Part shown: in pieces, positions 39,189 through 46,052 of the stretch
Layout of the letters: the number at the start of each line of letters is the position of its first letter
Position numbering within the stretch: position 1 is the stretch's first letter
Virus record (IMG/VR): IMGVR_UViG_3300044911_002386
Location: 103,812-167,811 of that record
Origin: a virus
Length of the DNA stretch: 64,000 nucleotides
Direction: 5' to 3' (one strand)
The notes under the pieces: model-generated
What the model was told of the DNA's origin: nothing
The model's input: only the letters and a program-made list of their open reading frames with translations
The model's database searches: none
Translations under genes and position numbers: made by a program

Positions 39189-39420
39189 CTGTGTTTTCTC
39201 GCTGTGCAAGGATCTGACGTGCATTTGTATAAATACTGTAGAGCACGTCCCTACTGATGGTTGGATCGTTTGCCTTAATTGTGATTTTAAAGACAGCATT
39301 ACCGTCTTTGATGTCCAGCACGCAAGGCAAGTTTTTTTCTTCCAACTGCTTTGCGATACGGACCAGATCTTTTTCTTCCAGGCTTTCGCCGATGCCGACG
39401 ACAATTTCAACGCTATCCAT
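39178..39420 (-). CDS. Hypothetical protein, 80 aa
   Basis: This small alpha/beta protein (VVGIGESLEEKDLVRIAKQL) lacks Cys and membrane segments. It directly follows two tRNA genes on the minus strand. The function is unknown. Confidence 0.6.
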   Translation of the reverse strand: MDSVEIVVGIGESLEEKDLVRIAKQLEEKNLPCVLDIKDGNAVFKITIKANDPTISRDVLYSIYTNARQILAQRENTDDD

Positions 39421-39433
39421 AAAGCCTCTCTAG

Positions 39434-39504
39434 TAGCCCGCCGAGGAGTCGAACCCCGCGTTGCGAGTTAATAAGACTCGCTTGCCAACCGGTTTCCGCG
39501 GGCC
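39434..39504 (-). tRNA. tRNA, nominal anticodon UAU (Ile)
   Basis: The 71-nt gene has a good acceptor stem (GGCCCGC/GCGGGCT), a T-arm CGGGG-TTCGACT-CCTCG, and an anticodon stem CGAGT/ACTCG with loop CTTATTA, reading UAU. A T at position 37 and an ill-formed D-arm are unusual, so identity is tentative. Confidence 0.7.
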
Positions 39505-39508
39505 GTAA

Positions 39509-39582
39509 TAGCCGCAGAGGGACTCGAACCCCCAACCCCCTGCGTGTAAAGCAGGTGCTCTAACCAATTGAGCTATGCGGCC
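39509..39582 (-). tRNA. tRNA-Val (UAC)
   Basis: This 74-nt cloverleaf has acceptor GGCCGCA/TGCGGCT, D-arm AGCTCAATTGGTTAGAGC, anticodon arm CCTGC-TTTACAC-GCAGG (UAC), and T-arm GGGGG-TTCGAGT-CCCTC. It lies four bases from the previous tRNA, so the two are probably cut from one transcript. Confidence 0.95.
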
Positions 39583-39591
39583 GACTGCGTG

Positions 39592-39939
39592 TTATGCGTT
39601 GTAACCCGTACGCAGGTGACGAGTTGTATACCAGTTGTACCAGTCGATACAGCGCTGGACCCGTTTTCGGCACGAGCGTTGTATCCGGAGCCAGGGCGTG
39701 TTTAAACCGTTTTCTTTCAAGTACCTGTTGTACGACCACACAACGGCCTCGTCACTACCGCCGTCGGTTACGGCGATGTTACAAGTTTCGCAGCGGTGGC
39801 AGGGGACGTGCTTGACGGGAACCTGGTGTATTTGCCCGTCAATTCGCATACTCCATATGTCGTTAAACCAATACGCCCGCATTGTCTCACCGCATTGATA
39901 GCACGCCACAGGGCGATACTGTGCAGTATCATTCGGCAT
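39592..39939 (-). CDS. MqsA/YgiT-type zinc-finger protein
   Basis: The ATG at 39939 overlaps the end of the upstream gene by 11 bases and gives 115 aa. The N-terminal part has CYQCGETM, and VKHVPCHRCETCN follows about 35 residues on, the two-knuckle pattern of the MqsA/YgiT zinc domain. The usual C-terminal HTH of MqsA is not apparent; the tail is Trp/Arg/Tyr-rich. No toxin partner is visible, so an antitoxin role is not supported. Confidence 0.6.
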   Translation of the reverse strand: MPNDTAQYRPVACYQCGETMRAYWFNDIWSMRIDGQIHQVPVKHVPCHRCETCNIAVTDGGSDEAVVWSYNRYLKENGLNTPWLRIQRSCRKRVQRCIDWYNWYTTRHLRTGYNA

Positions 39940-40216
39940 CGCTGTCCTCCTCATCAGGAAACATTTCGTTCCAGCATTTACCGCAAATACCGGAAATAAG
40001 GAACTCCCGTTGATCGGCTGACAACGTTGGGAAACAGTCCTGGGCAAAACCGCCTTCACGAAATTTAATAGCGGCCTCAGCGTCTAGCCGGATGGATTGC
40101 TCGGTGCCACAGTAAATACAAGGACCGGTTACGCGCAGTGTTTGTCGTTCACCAACGGCACCCCATGTTAGTGAGCAGCAACCGTCGCGAAATGCGTATT
40201 TTTTGATTAGCGACAC
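39929..40216 (-). CDS. Cys-containing small protein, 95 aa
   Basis: Start is GTG at 40216 with GGAG seven bases upstream. GPCIYCGTEQSIRLD and ICGKCWNEMFPDEE provide two CxxC pairs for zinc. I recall similar proteins in other phages without function. It is coupled to the zinc-finger gene downstream. Confidence 0.6.
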   Translation of the reverse strand: MSLIKKYAFRDGCCSLTWGAVGERQTLRVTGPCIYCGTEQSIRLDAEAAIKFREGGFAQDCFPTLSADQREFLISGICGKCWNEMFPDEEDSDAE

Positions 40217-40220
40217 GCGG

Positions 40221-40403
40221 TCACTCCGTTACCTGAAAAATGTGTTTGCCGCATGTGATGCGTACCGGCGGCGCCACTCTAGCTGCCGGATCGTCAACGA
40301 CGTCGCCGTCAACGCGCACGCGGCCCTCGACAATGACCCGCCGGGCTTCGGACGTGTCGAGCACCGTGAGGTTCGATAGAATATCTACGAGAGGCATCAT
40401 CAT
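40221..40403 (-). CDS. S4-like RNA-binding protein
   Basis: The first ATG of an ATG-ATG-ATG run at 40403 has GGAG six bases upstream. The 60-aa protein matches the S4 core: DTSEARRVIVEGRVRVDGD followed by DPAARVAPPVRITCG. S4 domains bind structured RNA, as in RNA helicases, ribosomal S4 and pseudouridine synthases. As a stand-alone unit in a tRNA/tmRNA district it may bind one of these RNAs. Confidence 0.65.
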   Translation of the reverse strand: MMMPLVDILSNLTVLDTSEARRVIVEGRVRVDGDVVDDPAARVAPPVRITCGKHIFQVTE

Positions 40404-40434
40404 TAAGTACTCCGAAAAAAAGTAAAAAACCAAA

Positions 40435-40507
40435 TAGGAGCGGCGGGACTCGAACCCGCACTTGAAGGATTTTAAGTCCTTTGTCTCTGCCGTTGGACTA
40501 CGCTCCC
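40435..40507 (-). tRNA. tRNA-Leu (UAA), short variable arm
   Basis: This 73-nt cloverleaf has acceptor GGGAGCG/CGCTCCT, anticodon arm AGGA-CTTAAAA-TCCT (UAA), and T-arm GCGGG-TTCGAGT-CCCGC. Leucine tRNAs normally have a long variable arm; this one has only about five nucleotides. Confidence 0.9.
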
Positions 40508-40564
40508 AAAGAGCATTTGACGCAAGTTGTCATGGCGTAACATTTCACGTCAAATGCCTTGTTT

Positions 40565-40846
40565 TTACTCGCCGGCTAGCCAAGCCTTGTAGTTCTCCGG
40601 GCTGCCCCAGCATCCGCCCGGGGCGACGTTATAGAACCACTTCACGTAGGTTGGCAGCAGTTGCAGGTTATCAGCGTCTGCGCGTCCGCAAGCGTCGCGT
40701 AGGTCGTTGCTGATGACTGCCTGCAAGAAGTTACCGGGCGCCACGCGGTCTACAACGTACCGCGTGAGGGCTTCCTGCATGTGGAGCGGAATCTTGTCAT
40801 ACTCGCCCGTGAAGTATAGGTCGAAAAGAGGTGTTTTAGTTGGCAC
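40565..40846 (-). CDS. Conserved phage-type protein with GCWGSPEN motif, 93 aa
   Basis: Start is GTG with GGAG seven bases upstream. IPLHMQEALTRYVVDRVAPG and APGGCWGSPENYKAW resemble a small helical family I recall in many phage genomes (GxFL.AVL.NDL...GCWGSPE). The function is unknown. It overlaps the upstream membrane-protein stop by eleven bases. Confidence 0.7.
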   Translation of the reverse strand: MPTKTPLFDLYFTGEYDKIPLHMQEALTRYVVDRVAPGNFLQAVISNDLRDACGRADADNLQLLPTYVKWFYNVAPGGCWGSPENYKAWLAGE

Positions 40847-41036
40847 TATTGTTCTCCTGCCAGACGTACCACTGCCCGTGCTCTAACTTCCACCATCGGC
40901 CCTCGTGGTACGTAATGTAGGGCTGTGGTTGGGCCTGTTGATGAATTTTAGCCGACATGCGCTGCACTCCATTTTGCAGCACAGGTTGGACGACAGGCAT
41001 AAATATTGAAACCAGAACCATAACTAACCAGTTCAT
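40836..41036 (-). CDS. Small membrane or secreted protein, 66 aa
   Basis: The ATG at 41036 has a GGAGG site five bases upstream. An N-terminal hydrophobic helix (2-18) is followed by a Gln/Trp-rich polar tail with GRWWKLEHGQWYVW. No family is recognised. Confidence 0.6.
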   Translation of the reverse strand: MNWLVMVLVSIFMPVVQPVLQNGVQRMSAKIHQQAQPQPYITYHEGRWWKLEHGQWYVWQENNSAN

Positions 41037-41069
41037 GTTCTCCTCCGTGAAAATGAACAATCGACATAG

Positions 41070-41143
41070 TGGACCCCCTGGGATTCGAACCCAGGACCAA
41101 CGGATTAAAAGTCCGATGCTCTAACCAACTGAGCTAGGGGTCC
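41070..41143 (-). tRNA. tRNA-Lys (UUU)
   Basis: This 74-nt cloverleaf has acceptor GGACCCC/GGGGTCC, D-arm AGCTCAGTTGGTTAGAGC, anticodon loop CTTTTAA (UUU), and T-arm CTGGG-TTCGAAT-CCCAG. It is the first tRNA downstream of promoter P4. Confidence 0.96.
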
Positions 41144-41191
41144 AGCGTGTCACCGAGAGGCTACTCTGGGTGACAAGAGTTTTGCAAGCCC

Positions 41192-41275
41192 TCAAGCAGC
41201 GGCACCAAAAAGTGCCTTTGCGAGGTAGCACGCCAGCAGTACGCCAACTGCCCAGGCGCAAATTTTTTGAATCAT
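41192..41275 (-). CDS. 27-aa membrane peptide
   Basis: The ATG at 41275 overlaps the stop of the 58-aa gene as ATGA. The peptide (MIQKICAWAVGVLLACYLAK then ALFGAAA) is a single hydrophobic helix. Coupling and hydrophobicity support expression; the length makes it uncertain. Confidence 0.45.
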   Translation of the reverse strand: MIQKICAWAVGVLLACYLAKALFGAAA

Positions 41276-41448
41276 TGGCGATCACTATGAAGACAATGGT
41301 GCACAAAGCCGCCGCCAGCAGCCATGCCCGCAAACGAAAACAATAGTTGTACGTCTTGGGGGCATGACATCCCTGCGGCGTACCCAACAAGCGTGCCACC
41401 CACGACGCCAACGAACATCGCGAGTTGTCTGAAGAATCTGAGAGGCAT
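41272..41448 (-). CDS. Small membrane protein, 58 aa
   Basis: The ATG at 41448 has AAGGA four bases upstream. Gly-rich hydrophobic segments (10-27 and 32-47) make it a two-helix candidate. It is the first gene after promoter P4. Confidence 0.6.
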   Translation of the reverse strand: MPLRFFRQLAMFVGVVGGTLVGYAAGMSCPQDVQLLFSFAGMAAGGGFVHHCLHSDRQ

Positions 41449-41493
41449 AGATTCCTTTCTGTGCTTCAGCGTTAAATGCACGCAAGAGGCGTA

Positions 41494-41527
41494 CATAAAA
41501 TATGCCCGGCTAATAGAAATTATTTAG
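41494..41527 (-). promoter_or_regulatory. Phage promoter motif, copy P4
   Basis: On the minus strand CTAAATAA, 13 nt, GGCATATTTTATG. The fixed bases and spacing match P1-P3 although the 13-nt spacer differs, which argues for functional constraint. It would start the transcript carrying the 58-aa gene and tRNA-Lys. Confidence 0.65.
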
Positions 41528-41540
41528 ACGGATTTTACGA

Positions 41541-42656
41541 CTAACTTTTTTCTTTTTTCAGCCGTTTAAAGCGCTCGGGCAGCGTGTACCAGCCATCGCC
41601 ATGCAGTTCGGACAGCGTGGTGAACGCTTGATCGTATAACTTGCCGCACGCCTGCAGACTGTACTTAGCCCTGGCCTGTTCCGCAATAACTTTTCTATCT
41701 AAGGCTGATACTTTTTCAAGTGCCTCTAGCCAGTCACGCAAGGTCTTACATCGGAAACCATTTACCCCGTGCTGCACTGTTTCCGAGAACGCCCCATAAT
41801 CCGCGGCAACCAATGGCGTGCCGCACAATAAGCCCTCGACACCAGAGCCGCCAAACGGCTCAACAAAGCGCGTGGGCATTAACGAACAAATTGCGTTTTG
41901 CATAAACATGCTACGACTTGTTCCGCTAATCGGGCCCCAGTACTCAATGTTTGGATGCTCCCAGCGTTTGTGATCGCCTTGGCCGCAAAGCACAATCTTT
42001 TTGTCGCCGATGTACTTGGCGATCTCGTAAATTGTGTCTAGCCCTTTGCACTCTGAAATACGACCCAAGAAAGCGTAATACTGTCCGGGTTCGTATTTGG
42101 GCTGCCAGTCGTCAATTTCAAAATAGTTTGGAATTACCCACTCATACGTCGTACCGTTTTGGTTAGCTTTGCCGGCGTGATAATGCCGCCAAGCGTAGCT
42201 CTCAAAGATCCTGAAACTACCGTCCATCAACGTCGGATAGCCGATGCCAGTCTCGACATGGATATTTGATGGAAATAAGCGGCAGACTTCCGTGTGTGCG
42301 TGACCAAATGGGTGGCAAATGATGTCAGTTTTTTTGACCCTCTTTTGCATCTCAGGCAAAAGTTTGGCCTCAAAAGCACTATGCCACGGCGTACCCATTG
42401 TTGCCAGGTTTGCGTAGAACTCGGTCTTTTCGCGTTTGCCCGTGAGTGCGTCAAGCGCTTTGCGAGAAAGAATCTGCACTTTCTCAACGGCGTCGCTTTC
42501 GCTGCCTTCGTTGGCGTACTCTACAACGTTGTAGCCGTACATCTGCAGCATCTTGGAAAACCGCAGGGCTTTTCCAGTGAACGCACAGTGTGAGTAATCT
42601 TGGCTATGAACAGTATGGAAAATTCCAATAAGGTGCAGCGTAGGCTTATCGTTCAT
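41541..42656 (-). CDS. GT4-type glycosyltransferase
   Basis: The ATG at 42656 has AGGGAG five bases upstream. The 371-aa protein has a GT-B layout. The C-terminal domain carries YYAFLGRISECKGLDTIYE and, further on, EPFGGSGVEGLLCGTPLVAAD, the E-x7-E motif of family GT4. The N-terminal half differs from common bacterial members. It probably transfers a nucleotide-sugar moiety to a phage or host surface glycan. Confidence 0.85.
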   Translation of the reverse strand: MNDKPTLHLIGIFHTVHSQDYSHCAFTGKALRFSKMLQMYGYNVVEYANEGSESDAVEKVQILSRKALDALTGKREKTEFYANLATMGTPWHSAFEAKLLPEMQKRVKKTDIICHPFGHAHTEVCRLFPSNIHVETGIGYPTLMDGSFRIFESYAWRHYHAGKANQNGTTYEWVIPNYFEIDDWQPKYEPGQYYAFLGRISECKGLDTIYEIAKYIGDKKIVLCGQGDHKRWEHPNIEYWGPISGTSRSMFMQNAICSLMPTRFVEPFGGSGVEGLLCGTPLVAADYGAFSETVQHGVNGFRCKTLRDWLEALEKVSALDRKVIAEQARAKYSLQACGKLYDQAFTTLSELHGDGWYTLPERFKRLKKEKS

Positions 42657-42678
42657 GGCCACTCCCTTGGCGCAAAAA

Positions 42679-43107
42679 TTATTTGACAACCTCAACAAAC
42701 TGAAACTGCATCTGCTGCGGAACTGTATAGGTTATAGCCGCAGCACCAGACAATTGATCCGCAGCTGTTCTGAATTGCTGGCTTAAAATTGCACGTTGCT
42801 CGCCGGTGACGGCCGGCAGGGTTAACGCATATACATTGTCTGGGCCAAATTTGATAAGCACGTCTGTGTGCGTAACAGTAACTGTGGGATCTGTTTTCTT
42901 TGCCACTTTCTTAAACAGATTTAAGTCCGCTGCGAGTTTGATAATTGTCGTGGCCAGTTCGCGTACAGTCGCGTCTGTCGAAATGAGGCGGCTGAGATCA
43001 CCTGTCCTGGCGATTTCAATAAGTTGTGCAATGACGTCCAGACTAGGGCCAATTGAGAGTTCTTCTTTTTTGTTGTCGCAGGGTGTGTTTTTGTTGCAGC
43101 ACGACAC
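42679..43107 (-). CDS. Hypothetical protein with Cys-rich N-terminus, 142 aa
   Basis: MSCCNKNTPCDNK opens the protein with three Cys, then helical sequence and a beta-rich C-terminal part (VTHTDVLIKFGPDNVYALTL). No family is recognised. It lies between the glycosyltransferase and thymidine kinase. Confidence 0.6.
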   Translation of the reverse strand: MSCCNKNTPCDNKKEELSIGPSLDVIAQLIEIARTGDLSRLISTDATVRELATTIIKLAADLNLFKKVAKKTDPTVTVTHTDVLIKFGPDNVYALTLPAVTGEQRAILSQQFRTAADQLSGAAAITYTVPQQMQFQFVEVVK

Positions 43108-43121
43108 GGCAGCACTCCTTG

Positions 43122-43715
43122 TTACTTTGCGGCGTTTAATTGTTGCGAATAACAGTCAGCACACGCGGGTAAATACTTTTCTTCGCAGCCAAGTTCAACA
43201 GACGGCCCCAGCACAGTAGCCCGCCCGTCGAGCAGTTTAAGGTTGAACACAGCCTTCTGCAAGCAGTAGTAGCAGATCGTTTTGATTTCTTCAATAGTGT
43301 CCGCCAGCTCAAGTAGCCGCTGTGCTGCGGGAAACAAATGCGTGCGAAAGTCCGTCCGTAAACCGTAACAGATAACTGGAATACCTTTTGGGCTTGCTGG
43401 CGCCACAGCGGAGTGGGCAATGTGATGCAACTGATCAATCGCCGGCACAGATAAGAACTGCGCCTCGTCTACCAGCACGCAAGCCACGTTATCAAGTGCC
43501 GGTATGGTCATTGGCCCTGTCGGCGGTGCAAGCACGTCGGCGTCCATTTGCAGGCCCGCACGTGTTTTAATTACGCCTGAACCAAAGCGAGTGTCGAGTT
43601 CAGGTTTAATGAGCAAAACTTCTTTGCCCTGCTGTCGGTAGTTGTGTGCGACAGCAAGCAGATTTAACGTCTTGGCACTACCGACAGTACCGTGACGAAA
43701 ATAGAGTTTAGCCAT
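43122..43715 (-). CDS. tdk: Thymidine kinase
   Basis: The ATG at 43715 gives 197 aa beginning MAKLYFRHGTVGSAKT, a P-loop in the position typical of type II thymidine kinases. ACVLVDEAQF is the DEAQ Walker B. CYYC near residue 155 and CADC near 188 are the zinc pairs of the lasso domain. It phosphorylates thymidine to supply dTMP for phage DNA. The family length matches. Confidence 0.9.
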   Translation of the reverse strand: MAKLYFRHGTVGSAKTLNLLAVAHNYRQQGKEVLLIKPELDTRFGSGVIKTRAGLQMDADVLAPPTGPMTIPALDNVACVLVDEAQFLSVPAIDQLHHIAHSAVAPASPKGIPVICYGLRTDFRTHLFPAAQRLLELADTIEEIKTICYYCLQKAVFNLKLLDGRATVLGPSVELGCEEKYLPACADCYSQQLNAAK

Positions 43716-43755
43716 TACGTTACTTAGAGAAGCCGGCACTAACGAAAATTACACT

Positions 43756-44301
43756 TCAAATGGGAATCGGATCAGTATCAGGATCGTCAGGGCAGATGTC
43801 AATCCCGACGGGCGACTCACCGCAAACGCCGTTGAACAACTCTTTCCCGTCACTGTTGCGTGAAACACGCAGTGCCGCCACGTCGCTATGGCAGCCGCTG
43901 TCTAATTCGCATTTAAGCCGCACATAAAGCGTACAGCAGTTTGTTTTATTTTCGCGTTTTTTAATGATGCGATTAATAAGCGCTTCGTTTATGTACGTTG
44001 CTGGAGCATATGTGCAGGGAGGTGGAGTTGCCAGACTTGTATTTAAATTAACGCGGCCAATGCGCGTCCATTTAGACGTATCTGGAAATGGATCAAAAGA
44101 CACGAGAACACCGAACACAGCGCGTTCGCAGCCGTGGCACGCCGAGTACTCTAAAGTCATTTCTTCAAATGTATCTTCTTCGCATTCGCTGCAGCAGCAG
44201 TCTTTATCGCTGCCAGTTTTTGGCGACATAATAGCCGGACCGCCGCAGTAATCAACGCGTATTTTGTTTCTAACAAGCGTAAATTTAACAGCGTCTGGCA
44301 T
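43756..44301 (-). CDS. Cys-rich tail-region protein, 181 aa
   Basis: This 181-aa protein carries CCCSECEE, CHGCE, and several other Cys pairs with beta-strand character and a Asp/Pro-rich end. It may be a disulfide- or zinc-stabilised virion component; no family is recognised. It begins the tail-fibre region. Confidence 0.6.
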   Translation of the reverse strand: MPDAVKFTLVRNKIRVDYCGGPAIMSPKTGSDKDCCCSECEEDTFEEMTLEYSACHGCERAVFGVLVSFDPFPDTSKWTRIGRVNLNTSLATPPPCTYAPATYINEALINRIIKKRENKTNCCTLYVRLKCELDSGCHSDVAALRVSRNSDGKELFNGVCGESPVGIDICPDDPDTDPIPI

Positions 44302-44315
44302 GTTTTTACGCGCTA

Positions 44316-46052
44316 CTAAGTTGGTACAGTATTTGTAATGATTACGCGACTTGTGGAAGAAATATCATTACAACGTACAACAACACGCCAACCCTGTACG
44401 TCAGACTCAGCCGCAGTCTGTAACACAAACGTATTGCTAAAAACTAACTCGGCTACGGATAGAGGTGATTGACCTGAGCTCATATTATTTACTTCGCCGT
44501 TGGCTCCGGGGATGTCTTGCCAAAATTCTTCATCTGGTTGCGTGATAGGGTTAGCGTTAGTTTGCCACTGATAAGAGAACACGCCGCCCAAGAAGTTACT
44601 GATGTAAGCCCGTGCTTTGACTGTATAAAGCCCTGGCGTAATTGTGTAGTAATGCGCGGGAGCGTAAGTAGTCGTGTCTGTGGCCAAAATAAACGGCCCC
44701 GAAAAAGTGCCAAGGTTCTCCCACGCAAATTGTGCGATCGTAATAGTAATAGTAGCCGGATCGCTGTACTGTGCTCTAAGTGCGCCGAGTTGTACGTATA
44801 CACGGTATTTCGTTCCGTTGTCTGCAGTCGTTAAGCCGGTCAAATTAAGACTTGCACCTTGGGATGTGATCTCGTCGCGAAGTATCCCGCCGACATAAAG
44901 ACGCCATGTATTAAATTGTTTTGATACCGCAATGTGGTAATAAACAGTGTTTGTAATTGGACCGTATTTGAGGATTTTGGTTGTGTTGGGAATTTTTACA
45001 TTTACAAAACCAATTGCCTCATTTTGCGGTGTAAAATAAATGCAGATACCGTCTGTGGCGTCTTTGTTTGTGCGTGTGTCTATGAAAATTGATTCTGAGC
45101 CGGCGCTATCGTTGTATGAATGCAGAAACCGCCGTACGCGCACATACCCTTCGTAACAGCAATCATCAAGATAGACTGCGAAGTCGTACGGTACGGTCAA
45201 ACTGCTATTTGTAATACGAAGATAGTTGAAGTGTGTCCCCAACCCCCCGGCTACGCTACCAGCGGCGGGCGGCGGGTCGACGTAATTTTTTGTACTCGTT
45301 ACAAACTGCACTGCAGATGTGTTGCTGCCGTAGCCAAAAAATGCTGCGCTTTGTGTGACAGGAAAAAGGTTGTCCCACGTGCTGTTAATGCCCGGCGTAG
45401 TAGTGACACGAATATTTTGCGAATTACCAGCACTACCAATACTAGGCGTCCAAACGTTAATTACGGGACTGAATACTGTTCTTGTGCCTGGGCTGCCAAG
45501 GTTTACACCTAATTTTGTGTAATTATCGGCTAGGTCAGCCGTTGCAGTCGCCGGGTTATAGCCCGAAATAACGCCCGCCGTGTAGCGCGGTATTCCCTTT
45601 GTTACACGCACAGAGTCGACATATCCGTAAAACTGGTTTGCTGCGTTTACTGTCCCGTCACTAGCCTCAGCGTTGCCGATTGTTATTTTTTTGCTTGTTA
45701 AATTGTAGGCGCTTTTTGTAACAGGCTGCCATGTGTTGCCACCGTCTGTTGACACTTCCCAAAAATACAGCGGCGTATAATTAAAAAAATTGCTGTTGTT
45801 GCATGGCTGGCTCACCTGACTTTCTAACGTTACAGAATTCACGCAGCGTAGTTCAACATTGGGCAGCGGCGAAACCGTAAAATATGATGACGGCCAACGT
45901 CCTTCGGCTATGTAGTTCGCTGCTTCCGCCAGCGTCCACAGCCCAGTCGACTGGTTGCATGCCGACGGCGGTACGTAGTTAGCCCCGTGTGCGCTCACCA
46001 GGGAGTCGTACTGATTGATGAAAAGTAGGCGGCCCGGACCTGATGAACGCAT
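44316..46052 (-). CDS. Tail fibre/adhesin with LamG-like and Ig-like modules
   Basis: This 578-aa beta-rich protein contains LamG (concanavalin-like) signatures, for example FYGYVDSVRVTKGIPRYTA and RLYVGGILRDEI, with Ig-like VFSYQWQTNANPI near the C-terminus. LamG and Ig-like modules in phage tails bind carbohydrates or extend fibres. The start overlaps the upstream stop as TAATG. No chaperone or trimer motif is clear. Confidence 0.7.
   Translation of the reverse strand: MRSSGPGRLLFINQYDSLVSAHGANYVPPSACNQSTGLWTLAEAANYIAEGRWPSSYFTVSPLPNVELRCVNSVTLESQVSQPCNNSNFFNYTPLYFWEVSTDGGNTWQPVTKSAYNLTSKKITIGNAEASDGTVNAANQFYGYVDSVRVTKGIPRYTAGVISGYNPATATADLADNYTKLGVNLGSPGTRTVFSPVINVWTPSIGSAGNSQNIRVTTTPGINSTWDNLFPVTQSAAFFGYGSNTSAVQFVTSTKNYVDPPPAAGSVAGGLGTHFNYLRITNSSLTVPYDFAVYLDDCCYEGYVRVRRFLHSYNDSAGSESIFIDTRTNKDATDGICIYFTPQNEAIGFVNVKIPNTTKILKYGPITNTVYYHIAVSKQFNTWRLYVGGILRDEITSQGASLNLTGLTTADNGTKYRVYVQLGALRAQYSDPATITITIAQFAWENLGTFSGPFILATDTTTYAPAHYYTITPGLYTVKARAYISNFLGGVFSYQWQTNANPITQPDEEFWQDIPGANGEVNNMSSGQSPLSVAELVFSNTFVLQTAAESDVQGWRVVVRCNDISSTSRVIITNTVPT

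Noticed and set aside
39592-39939. Toxin-antitoxin pair (MqsRA-like)
   Set aside because: Only the MqsA-type zinc finger is recognised; the upstream gene does not resemble MqsR and no HTH is present.
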